Shown piece by piece: positions 49,901-60,741 of a stretch of 64,000 nt of DNA. The notes beneath the pieces are model-generated. The model made no database searches. It saw only the letters and a program-made list of their open reading frames with translations, and was not told the origin of the DNA. The stretch lies in contig NC_135172.1 of the NCBI RefSeq assembly GCF_041146795.1, positions 36,131,623 through 36,195,622 on the forward strand. The letters are read 5' to 3'. The stretch is from Maylandia zebra (taxonomy: Eukaryota > Chordata > Actinopteri > Cichliformes > Cichlidae). Position numbers and translations under genes: made by a program. Position 1 is the first letter of the stretch, and each line of letters begins with the position of its first letter.

Positions 49901-52900
49901 AACAGCCTTGACAGTATGGCTCCATTAGTTTCCTATAAGATGATAAATGTTTTAAATGTAGCTGATAAATGTCTTGTCGCTTTGAGAGCAACAAGATTCA
50001 TTAACGTAGTGAGATATTCAGACTCAAGTTGCTCCTTAGTGCGATAATAAGATGATTAATCATTTTCTGTTTATATTTGTTATTAATATGTAATAACACT
50101 CTTATAAAGACATTCACTATAAGCCCCGAGGCAGGAAATTGGTGCCTCAAGAAGTATATGAACCACTGCATTTTGTGAAGAATTGATTTATGTATGCACT
50201 AAGTCCTGTAACATAAGAAAGCTGTTACTCACAGACACATAAGCGGTGGCGGGGGTGGAGTTAAGTTGTAGCTGCAGGGCATTGTTCTTTCCATAGAGAG
50301 CAGTTACTCTCTTTGACCAGATGGAGGGGATGTAGTCCCTTTCGTGGAGCTGCCAGTAAAATGAAAAGACTCGGTGGAGGTCCAGAGCCAGACAGCTGCA
50401 GTTATACACCACCACCCCCAGTTCTTTCCTCTGTGGTGTGTGAGAAAGAAGTAGGAAGAGGTGATGCAGCAGAAAAGTTAAAATATTGAGTGTGCTCTGC
50501 AGACGTTATAGAGGGTATAAAAGAATTAAAGAAAGGGACTGAGTTCAGAGAGAGAATAGTAACGTTTCATGGATTGATGATCTTCTATTAATTTTCAGAT
50601 TAAATAGGATAAAAATGAAGAGCGAAAGGTACTATTATAGAATATCACTAATTTAAAGGTATTTAGCCAAAAATAATATATGATAAAATGATGCTAAAAG
50701 AGGAAAAAGAGGAAAAGTCAAGACAATAACAAAGGCAATAAGCTGGATGTCATCATAGATATATAATCATTTCAAAGGAATCTGTCTAAAAGCGAATAAG
50801 CTGGATATTATTCCAGTCCTACCAAAGAATTTAAATAACTGGAGCACAAGCAGGCTAACACTGCAATCCACAGAGCTGCTAGTGTGGGTAAAAACAACAA
50901 AATGAAAGAAGAAGAGACAGATGTCCTAAATACATTCTTGTCTGCTCATTAAATAGATGGCAGAAAATTTCTTTTGTGTTTGGTGTTTCTGTTTTTTGTC
51001 TGTTTCTTTTTTAACGTGTGCCCCTGAAGGAGGAACACAGAGGTTTCAGTTTGTTACCACAGAGGGTCAATTTCAGACATATGTGTCCGGCTTGCAGTGC
51101 TTACTACACACATCCAGTGTATGTGTGCTATTCCTTCATTCCTTCTTGCTCATTGTGACTTACACTCATACAGCAGTCCTACCTCCAACCAGTGCTGAAG
51201 CACCAAAAAGGGCTGGGCAATCAATTCAGGTTACAGTATGCTAATGCATTCTGGTTCCTGCTCTATTATGAATTACATACTAAATGAAAAGTGAAATGCT
51301 ACTTGTCTTTCTGACCATCTCAGACAACAACCTTAAATCATTCCTGATTTCTGTTGGCAGTGCTGCAGTACCTGCATAAAGAAGTATAAGAGGAAAGCGT
51401 GGCTAATTTACATTATGTGTTACTCTTTAAAGACCCAGCAAACCAGATGCTGATGTGCGCTTTTACCTTGGAGAGTGACCTCCAGTCCATATCAGCGCTC
51501 CCGATGTAAATGTGCTTCCGATCCACTATCCAGAATGAGGAATGGAGTCCGCCTCTGGTAAAAAGTGTCATGTTAACAAAATGAACCTCTGCATCTAATC
51601 CGTGTGAAGGATAAAAAGAGACAGAAAAGAGAGAAAATGAAAAGTTTAAGAGAAAAAGAAAGAGAAAATTGTGTAAATCTGACAGTTGGCCTTGTACTGT
51701 CTGACAAGAACAGGGGCCAACGCAGGCAGTCTGAAAGGCAGTATTTGACAGGAAACCAGACTGTACATTTTCATCCATTCAAGGTTTTTTGGCCTTGATT
51801 GTGAAGTCTGGCAGATGCATATGGTGTAGAGCTCCTGGGTGCTGCTGCATGCTGTAAATGCATCTGTTTTCCTTGAGGCAGGTCATTGATATTTCATGCC
51901 ATACCTACAGTGTGGTTCTGCTGTCCTAAAGTGGGTTGCTTAAGAAACTCAACTAAATGTATCCTGGAGGATGAGAATCTCGTTAATAAAACTCTATAGG
52001 GTTGTCGGATGAATTGTAAATGTATATCTTCGTTGTTGTTTGCCAAAGTGACACAATAAATTGCCTTTCTGAAATAAAAATGCCACATCCACTCACTGTG
52101 TGCTGCCAAGGCCTTCAGCTCAGTCGAGTTTGTCAGACTACTGGCAATCTTCAGCTTAACCCCACGAGATTTTAGCCTGAGCAGTCTCTGGAACAAAAGC
52201 TGACCCTGAGGAAGAGAATGATGTTCTGTGTTACTGTAGCGCAGCGACTGACCAATGTTCCTGCATTTCTTTTAGAAGGGCAGCTCTTATTTCGTTGCAG
52301 GAATAACCTTATTAAATTGCATTTGGTTTTACAGATCAAATGGGAAATGCAATTGGCTCATTGTTCTACCGGACTGGTTACTGTGACTTTGTACCTGTTT
52401 GGCGGGGTTTGGGATTGTCTCCAGGTCCCAGGAGTTTAAGTCCCAGGCAGATGACACCACTTCAATTGAGTGCTTCGCCTGGTCCAACAGTGTGTGAAAG
52501 CCAACGGAGACAGGAAGGTGGGGTCTGCCATCCATGGAGAAAGAGAGGTCGTCTGGAATGTTCTCCACAAGTACAATGCTGAAAATAAAAGATTCCTTCA
52601 GTGTCTGGAGCTTTAAAGAGGAACACCACCAACACAACAACCCAGCAGCTCAAAGCCTTTACACATAAATCCTTTTATGGGTCTAGATTTTAACAATAAA
52701 AAGTGAGGTACAGATCCACATCAGAAATCTCTACCAGAATTAAATAATGAAATAGTAATATGTAATTCTGAATTGGTAATGATTGAGTCCAGATTAAGAC
52801 TATGTTGAGTTAGTAGAGACAGTCGCTGTGAATACACTGTGCTTTACATGAATGGAACCTCCACAATTTCCTTTAATCTTGCGAAACATCCTACTGGCAG

Positions 52901-55900
52901 TCTTTGCTGCAGTTTTCCTCGGTGATTCCATCTTCATCGTCCCCCCAAATGTCCACAGATGAGAAGATCAGTGCTACCAGAACAGCAAAGCAGCAAACAA
53001 GGGCAAAGATGGCAATGCACTTCTGCTGGGTCTGGAAGATACATTAGAAACACACATGACACTAACAAATGTCAGATACAATGTTTTATTTCTGGAGGGT
53101 TTTTTTTTTTTGTGAACAGTGCTGCAGTAACTTTTCTGCTTTTTTTGTGTGTCCCTTTTGTGCACTGTGGGCACATAAACACTTGTGCAATGTGAATAAT
53201 GACGATCAAAATAACAACTATGGCCTTCGTTTGACAGCAGAAACCTTGCTTTGATAACCAGTATACTGCAGATTTCAATGCTCTGGAGCAAAAAATCTCC
53301 CAGCTTCAACGATCCCACTTTATGCTACAGAGCCGGACAAGTGAAGTAGAACATTCTCCAGCTGACAGCAAATTGATGCACACTAAATCCAGTCTATAAG
53401 GTGTATTGGAAAGTGCAAGTTTTTGCTTCTCGTCATACCGACTGCTTTGTTGTCCATGCAATTCCCATCTGAAAAGGGGTTTTATGAGCTCTGTGTCAAG
53501 GTGGCAGCCAACATTACACTTATGTTAAGCAATATTGCAGGCAATATTTGTGCGCATGTATGTGTGTGCAGTGTATGTCTGTAGGGTTTGTAATATAGGT
53601 AGAGTGACAGTCAGTATGAGGTCAGAGGTTGTAATGTTGGAGCCCTGATCCAGCCTGAGGAGTCTTGATTTTCACAGTTTTAAAAGTGCACTTAGGCGTT
53701 TTTGTTTTGTTTTGTCAGTTGGTGAGCTGTCAACATCACATTACATATTCTCTTTTGTTGTGTTCTATCAGTCAAATGAATTGCATCCCACTGATTATCT
53801 TGGCAGCATAAGCAGGGGGTTTTTCCTTAAAAAGAAAATTTCCGTCTAAAAATTCTACAGCTTTTATTAAAAAAAAATAAATAAATAAAAAAAAGCAATT
53901 CAGCATCAAAATATAGAAATATGAACAGCAGGAGGTTTGTGGACTCAAATATTGCCTCGGGCAGTGAGGCTGAAAGACAGGTGCTAGCTGGGTGCACCAT
54001 ACACTCTTCTGTTGGCCTCTGAGGCCATTGAGCTCTTCATTACATTTAGCAGAGTCAAGGACCATGCTTAACTTGTGGATGTGCACATGGCTGGGAGGAA
54101 ATGAACAGAACTGACAGTGTGAGATAGGTCAGCCACTTACAGAAGGTACTGATGCAGTATGTCGCTGTAAAAGGACAACAACACATCTAATATACAGGAA
54201 AAAATAGCCTAATATGGCAAGGAGTGAATAGATAGCTGTTCCAATAACTACTAAATAATTTGATCCATCCATTCGCTTCTGTTTATCTATTTTAGGGTCG
54301 TGGGTGGCGCTCGAGCCTATCCCAGCTGTCTTAGGGTGAGAGGAAGGGTACACCCTGGTCACCAGTCTTTCGCAGGGCTAACACATAGACACAGACAACC
54401 ATTCACGCTCACATTCACTCCTGCAATCAGACCTATGAGCAATTTAGTGTTTCTATTTAACCTAACCCAGGGGTGCCCAATCCCGGTCCTCGAGAGCTAC
54501 CGTCCTGCAGCTTTTAGATGCATCCTTGTTCCCACACACCTGAATCACATGAATGGCTTGTTATCAGGCCTTTGCCAAACATGATGGCATGCTGAAGAGA
54601 TCAAACCATTTGATTAGCTGTGTCGGAGTAGGGATGCATCTAAAAGCTGCAGGATAGTAGCTCTCGAGGACCGGGATTGGGCACCCCTGACCTAACCCCA
54701 CTAACTGCATGCCTTTGGACTGTGGGAGGATGCCAGAGTACCCGGAAAGAACCCACACCAACTTGGGGAGAACATGCAAACTCCACACAGAAAGATGCTG
54801 GCCTGATGGTGGAATTAAACTCAGGACCTTCTTGCTGTGAGGCAACAGTGCTAGCCACCGTGCTGCCCTAAATAATTTGAATTATTGATAAAATAATTAT
54901 TTATCAAGCAAATATTATGTGAGTGGTTACAACTTCTGAATACTTCCAGTTTGGACACATTTGATTGGGTTCTGGGCAATTGTTTTTGTAATTTATTAAG
55001 TTATTTTCTTAACTTTTGTAATGTTTGCTACTGCATTTAAAACAGTGTTTGTAATTAATAAACTTATCTTACATAATTGTTGAAAAAAAAAGCAACATTT
55101 CCAGCTCTTATATGCTAATAGTCTCTTTCTCAAAATTATTTTACATCAGATGTTTTTTGGTGGCAACTGCAACTACTGTGCACCGAGCTATAAGGATGGC
55201 TGTGTTATTTGCCATTTTGCATCATTTAAAGACTAAAGGAGAGACTGATTTATATTAAAAAAATCTTGGATAGTAAAAAACACTTTGACGAAAACCTAAA
55301 GTTTTGATATACATATGAGCTTTTAGTTTTAATATGGTTTAAAAAGATAAGGAATTTAAGAGTTTAATCAATCAGGCAGTGAAACACTGGTGTACTGAAA
55401 CCTAGAGAAAAAAGCCCAAGAAAAAACATGCATTGCAATCCACCTATGGCCAAAAGGAGACTAACATTTCCTATTAATCATAGAAAGAGCTGAAAAACAT
55501 CACCTTTAATGGCTCCTGTGGGGTTGGTCCTGCCATGAGAGCAGCATTCCTTTAAACTACAAGGTGGGAAACAGGAGCTCAGTCACACATCTTTGCCTCT
55601 CTTTTCCACCCAGCCCTCAGCCTGTTCAAATCTGATGTCTTCACTCTTGGTCCTTGTCTTCATCCTGCAGGTACCTCAGTGTCCCAAAAGGTCTGTCTGT
55701 GTGGGCATCAGCTTCTGGTTTGTTATGTGTCCTGACATGGTTCTTCTAGCAGCTGATTGTGTGTGTGTGTGTGTGTGTGTACTTGTGTGTGAACTGTGTG
55801 TGCGGTTCACTGTCTGCCTTACAGTCGAAGCGGTGAGAGAGAAGATGAAAGACCAACCCCCTCTTGTTCAAAATGGCCAATAAAGAGCCGTAGCTTTGAG

Positions 55901-57428
55901 CTCCAGTACCCTCCTCCCCCTCCCTCACTTTCCCTCTTCTCTTCCTTTTCCAGCTGTATTTCCCTCCTTTATCTGCCAAGTGAATAAAACTCATCTGGCA
56001 GCAAGCAGTTGGTCTGTGCTTAGAAGGGAGCGATGCTGAAACATGCCATTAGTAAATGTGACAGCTGCAGCAAAACTCCCCCAAAATATTTTGGACTCAG
56101 TAGATCGCACATGCCTGCTCACCATACTGTATGCAGGCGCATGCACACCCACACTCAGCATTCACGGTTACACTCAGAAAATATTGAGGCATCTACAAAA
56201 GCCCTATAGCTCCCATTAATAATTGATATAAATGGAAGTTGGCATAATTATCTTCTTTAATTCCCACTTTGTTTAAATCACTGCAGTAGATTTGCTTTAT
56301 TCCAGTGGAATGAACCATGTTTCAATTCTGCTATAGCTTTAAGAGCTCCTCATATTATTGCACAGAAGGGTCTCAGTGGGGAAAAAAATGAAATATGTAA
56401 AATCCTTTTTCCTTCCTCCTCCCCCCCCACAACTCTTTCCTCACAGATGAATATATGCTTAATGGCAGCAAAACGACATATGCTCCAAACTGCAGGTACG
56501 CTTCTGTTATGTTTATGAGACCTGTATGTGAGGTCGAAAAATGTTAGGAGGAATCTGTATGCACTACTGCATTTAAGTAAACTTTAAAGAAATGTGTTGA
56601 TTTTTCTAATTTTAAGTTATACATACCAACAATTTCATCAGTAAAAAATTTGCTTTAAATTTCATATCTCCTTCATGCTGAACTGTAGTAACTTTAGCGA
56701 CTCCCTGAAATCTTATGCAGAGCCATCATCCGGTGCAATTTTCAATTTAAACATTGTTTAATTGATGAACAAATACCTGCAAAAATAAAACTTCCATCAG
56801 GGTGTGCCTCAGCTGTGCTAATCAGCAGATGCAGTTGTCTCACTCAGCATTTATATAGATGCATGTTAGTAACATTCTTGCCACAAAAAAAGCATTAGCA
56901 CTTAGCTATGCCACAGAGGCTGGAGGGGTTTTTGCTACATTCACTCTCTTAGGCAAAAACAGATGTATTTGCATGTCTGGGAGCAAATAAGAATGACTCT
57001 CAGAGACAGGTCAGTAAATTATGCTACTGATATAGTAAGATAGAACTGCTTGAAGTAACATTTATCAGCAGACTCTGTAGGCTAGCAGCAAAATATTGCA
57101 ACAGTGCTAGTATTCCATAGCTTTGTGGACTTTATCACAAATTAACCCGTCAAACAAGCAATTTGTGCTGTAGAGTTTTGGAGTGACTCTTTTAATACAA
57201 CTAATACTCATGAATACATTCTTTCTTCAAAGTTTCAAACACATTAATACACAAAATGCATGCAGAGTACAAAGTTTGAATTTTAACTAAAAAAAAAGAC
57301 ACATTAAGACGAGATCTCGTAGTAGTGGAATAAAAACGTAACAGGGAAAACTGCTTTGCCTGTCTAGGACAGGTGCCCTCTGCACGTCAAACTGCATTTG
57401 TGTGTGTATGTGTGTGTGTGTGGGTGAC

Positions 57429-57469
<41 letters not shown>

Positions 57470-60400
57470 GAAAGAGAGAAAGGGATGGGTCAACAAAACT
57501 ATTTGAGTTATTTCCCATGAGAGGTGAATGTTCCTAAAGCTGCACACATGGGGTCATACAATCACACTTTCAAACTGAGAAAGAAACAAAGTGACATGCC
57601 GAATTGGATTTTCAGTGTTCCCAACCATCACAAGCTCAGACGGAGTTATAAAGGGCAATTTATAGCTCAGCAACAAAGTGAGTGAGACTCTGGTCACTGG
57701 TGGTCATGACAGAAAACTGTTGACATAAACAATTTAGTAACTGCACAGTCATTTCACTGATAGACTTTTGAATAGTAAGGCATGGAATACCTACCAAGCA
57801 ACAATGAGCAAATGATCCAAATATAAGGGTTCTATAGCAGTAGAGGTATGTGTGAAAAATGATGATGGTGAAAGTATCTTGAGGTGTAAATGTTTCAGCT
57901 AGCTTTATTGCTTCTGTTTTACAAAACAGGAAATGGATCCTAAATTTCTTCAAATTTTTTGTCCTTTCTGTTAGAATTAAATGTTTCAAGATGCATTTAA
58001 AGCACCTGCTTTTTAAACTCAATTTAAAATGCTTTATTACTTTTTAACAGGCCATCTGTACTGTCCTTTGAGGCTTACATTTATAATTACTCTATATGAC
58101 ATCTTGTCTCCTTTTACTAGCTCCACATTAATTAAGGTGACCTCCCCTCCCGTTAAAACACCCCCCCTGTGATTGCCTGTGAAGAACGCTTCTGTGTATA
58201 GGTGTTTCACCTTCACACCGAAAGCTCAACAGCAGGTTTTCCATGAGCGCACAGGACGTGGTGTTTTCTAACGTCATAGTCAGGGTGATGTGCTGAGTGA
58301 AAGCTGACTGGGCACAGCGCCACAGGAGACAGCTAGGCAACATGCCAAAGGGAGTGTGGATGGGGTGCAGATAGGGATCCAGCAATGAAAAATGATCCTG
58401 TTAGGTTGTCTCACTCTATCAGTAATTGTCTGTCCCCAGCAGAGCACTGGGTTTACTAGTTCTCTTCAGCTAACAGGCCACATGGTTAAAAGACAGACAA
58501 TCAGTTAATGTTTAACTTTTTTTTCATGACCAAGAATTTGCTTGATACAAAATTATTAAGATCTCAAGGTAAGCAGTCATTCCAGAAAACTGTTTACAAT
58601 TTACCAGTAATGGAGCTTTGTTTACTAATTTATTGAATATACATTATATTAATAATGGTGATGCTTCACATGCTCTCTTTTGAAGAAATGCTTTCTGCAG
58701 GAGGCTTCAGAGGTCACAGCAAACTTTACACTTCGTCCCTTCCTGTCTCTCTGTACAGGACATTTTCTTATGTGCAGTAGAGTCCTCCAACACAAAGAAC
58801 TAATTAATAGTCTCACATTTAAGAGCCACACAGTGCTAACACATTAGTATGTGTAATTATGATGATTTAAAAACCTTGCCATGCACACATTTTGGCTTTA
58901 TTACTACAAGAATGAGAACAGGGTTAGCTAGTTTTTCTTGACAATTCTCTTAAATGTAACAACAATATCTCAGTGGGCATTTAAGTTACTGAAATGCAGA
59001 TAAAGTGGATTTTTATGCTATGATGGACAATTTGCAGCAATAGGAAAGGGAATGTAGAGAAAATGGCTTTATACCGTTCTGCTGCTTATAAACAGGAAAG
59101 AAAGTAAGTGAATCTCTTGGAAGGACACCCCGTAAATGCATAGCTTCATCAATTCTGCTCAATATTTTAAGTATATTAACTGGCTTCCGAAGATCTAATT
59201 GGCCTAACTGGATCTAAATCATGTCTGGAAAGATTCGATTCTGAGTTAAAATTCTGTGCAACAGAACTGTGTTGGGAGTAATGGTGCAATGCTTTAAAAG
59301 GAATTAGAAATATTAGACATTTTTCCCTTTTTGTGAAAAATGCTAACACATAAAATGGTCAGAGATACATATCAGATTGATATTTATCCAGCCACCAAGC
59401 AGGAGGTAGCATAGGTGAAGATTTTAAGATTTTCATAGGCAGTGACCATGATGGACAGGTTTAGAAATTAGTCTATAGAAGCTATCAGCTTAAGTTAAGT
59501 GATTTAGAGCTAAAGTTAGAGAGGCATGACTGAGATGGTTTGAACATGGTGCAGGATAGCGGATATACTGGCATAGTTCACTGATATGAAACTACCAGGG
59601 GAAAGAGGAAGATTCGTGGAAAGTGAAGGGGGACATGCAGAGGGCTGGTGTGACAAAGGATGATGCTAGAGATGAAGTAAGATTGAGGCAGATGATTCGG
59701 TGTGGTGACTTCTAAAGGGAGAAGCCATTGCATAGCTTACTTTTCCCTTTTTGGATAATTCCTTATTTGCACCTCATCTCTCATCATGTGATTTTATCAT
59801 TCTGAACAAATCATCAATCTTCAATCTTAAATATAATCAGCCTATCTCTATTTATCGGCTACCATTGGCCTTAAAGCTAGCAGTAGTTAAACTGTTACTT
59901 GAAAAGCCATCACTTGAACCAGCTGTCTTAAACTTTCATTTTATCTCAAAAATTTCTCGAACAATTGTAAAACAGCTAACAGATCATCTGCAGGGGAATG
60001 AAGAGTTTCAGTCAGGTTTCACAGCTTTAAAGCATAATGTTTAAAGAAATACTTAAGTAAACGCGAATGCTTATAAAGACGAGAACGGACTCAAACTCTA
60101 AGAAATCTGCAAAATCTGGTAGGTAAACCTGAGCATTTGTCCTTTTTGGGTTGATGTGGATTTGCTGGGTGTGAACCAGCTGGAAAGAAAGTTGTAATTT
60201 ATTTTCATTGGAGGCAACAAACCTCAGCTGCATACTCCAGTGTTAAAGCAGATACATCACAAGCATGCAAAGTGAATGGATTTCCAGCAGATGGAGTGAA
60301 TCGCTCCTCTAAACTCACAGAATGGCTCATTGCATATTTGACAGTTGCTGACACCTTTTTTCTTCTAGCTAGTTTTACACATCTACAATAATCAAGGTTT

Positions 60401-60615
60401 AACTTTACCTCTTCACTTTTAAAAAAGTAACTGATGTTTGTAAGGAAGTTGCTTACCCTTTCCAGCTTTTCTCTGTTTCGCAGGTAGATGGATGCAGAGT
60501 AGCCATGCTGCTGGATTGCACTGTAACTGCTGGTTTTCAGTTGGGACACATAGGGCAGAGGTGTTGGGGGAGCCTCGTCTTGCTCCCTTGACCTTGGATC
60601 ATCTGACAGTTCCAT
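46992..60615 (-). CDS. pld5: pld5 (phospholipase D family member 5), 10 coding exons
   Basis: Exons 60615-60457, 53031-52895, 52578-52395, 52205-52097, 51594-51467, 50430-50233, 49628-49477, 49251-49086, 48964-48874 and 47254-46992 join in phase to 528 residues (human about 536). PLD3/4/5 are type II membrane proteins with a lumenal PLD fold; PLD5 is considered catalytically inactive. Seen: cytoplasmic N-terminus with [23 protein letters not shown], membrane segment about 58-79 ([19 protein letters not shown]), acidic [17 protein letters not shown], first HKD as HSSFWIVD (214-221, Lys replaced by Ser), [38 protein letters not shown], second HKD as HNKYMVTD (429-436, intact), [32 protein letters not shown]5-specific wording throughout. 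The first exon may be preceded by another, because an acceptor-like CTTCAG lies about 50 bases before the ATG. Confidence 0.93.
47641..47961. mobile_element. hAT MITE (CAGCGGTCTCCAACC) with 8-bp target duplication
   Basis: Ends CAGCGGTCTCCAACC and, reversed, CAGCGGTCCCCAACC are near-perfect inverted repeats. Flanks are the perfect 8-bp duplication ACTTAAAG (47633-47640 and 47962-47969). 321 bp, no coding capacity. Complete copy in pld5 intron 9; a fragment of the same family is at 28105-28192. Confidence 0.9.
47970..48873 (-). other. pld5 intron 9 remainder
   Basis: 0.9 kb, AT-rich; the minus-strand frame at 48202-48546 has no similarity. Nothing else recognised. Confidence 0.5.
49629..50232 (-). 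other. pld5 intron 6
   Basis: 0.6 kb AT-rich intron, no element recognised. Confidence 0.55.
50431..51466 (-). other. pld5 intron 5
   Basis: 1.0 kb intron. The plus-strand frame at 50957-51244 (95 codons) is T/G-rich and has no similarity. No element recognised. Confidence 0.55.
51595..52096 (-). other. pld5 intron 4
   Basis: 0.5 kb intron with an A/G-rich plus-strand stretch at 51609-51670. No element recognised. Confidence 0.5.
54264..54868 (-). mobile_element. V-SINE (tRNA-derived) with target duplication
   Basis: Read on the minus strand: GGGCAGCACGGTGGCTAGCACTGTTGCC head (tRNA-like), B-box-like GAGTTTAATTCC, the conserved core GTGTGGAGTTTGCATGTTCTCCC and TCCCACAGTCCAAAG, then GATAGGCTCGAGC and a GAATGGATGGA tail. 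The 12-bp duplication TAAATAATTTGA flanks it (54252-54263, 54869-54880). It is split by a hAT MITE. Confidence 0.8.
54468..54689. mobile_element. hAT MITE nested in the V-SINE
   Basis: Ends CAGGGGTGCCCAATCCCGG and, reversed, the same sequence form a near-perfect inverted repeat continuing through TCCTCGAGAGCTAC. Perfect 8-bp duplication ACCTAACC at 54460-54467 and 54690-54697. 222 bp, no coding capacity. Confidence 0.9.
55758..55781. repeat. (TG)n microsatellite
   Basis: About eleven TG units, followed by a further broken TG stretch to 55803. Confidence 0.8.
57401..57468. repeat. (TG)n and (AG)n compound microsatellite
   Basis: TGTGTGTATGTGTGTGTGTG is followed after GGTGACAGAG by about 20 AG units. 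Open frames across it are artefacts of the repeat. Confidence 0.85.
59390..59725 (+). mobile_element. LINE 3' ORF2 remnant
   Basis: Plus strand keeps pieces of a non-LTR retrotransposon C-terminus: RWFEH near 59538, [27 protein letters not shown] near 59632-59706, closed by CTTCTAAAGGGAGAAGCC, plus the upstream GACCATGATGGACAGGTTTAGAAATTAGTCTAT. Interrupted by several stops. A common teleost LINE type; I do not fix its clade. Confidence 0.65.
59870..60035 (+). mobile_element. L2-type LINE reverse-transcriptase fragment
   Basis: The plus strand encodes [20 protein letters not shown] followed by [23 protein letters not shown], matching the RT region of teleost L2 LINEs (roughly KPSLDP..FISKILE..VVKQL..HL....EEFQSGFR) with small deletions. 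It lies next to, but is probably distinct from, the LINE remnant just before it. Confidence 0.7.
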
Positions 60616-60662
60616 TGATGACCTGTGTTCTGCTGCTGTCTGCTGGGGTGCAGAGATGCTCT

Positions 60663-60667
<5 letters not shown>

Positions 60668-60738
<71 letters not shown>
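60668..60738. repeat. (CA)35 microsatellite
   Basis: Seventy-one bases of alternating A and C on the plus strand, TG on the pld5 sense strand. CAGAGATGCT occurs on both sides. It ends two bases before an acceptor-like CTTCAG in the sense direction. Confidence 0.95.

Positions 60739-60741
<3 letters not shown>

Larger units (their letters stand above)
53032..60456 (-). other. pld5 intron 1 (7.4 kb)
   Basis: The longest intron of the window. Contains a V-SINE with a nested hAT MITE (54264-54868), TG and GA microsatellites near 55758 and 57420, and LINE remnants near 59390-60035. The rest is AT-rich. A GC-richer patch at 58130-58400 is open on the minus strand for 85 codons but has no recognisable similarity. 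Confidence 0.6.

Noticed and set aside
58128-58385. 85-codon minus-strand open frame in pld5 intron 1
   Set aside because: GC-richer than its setting, but no recognisable similarity, and splice sites do not fit the pld5 phase.
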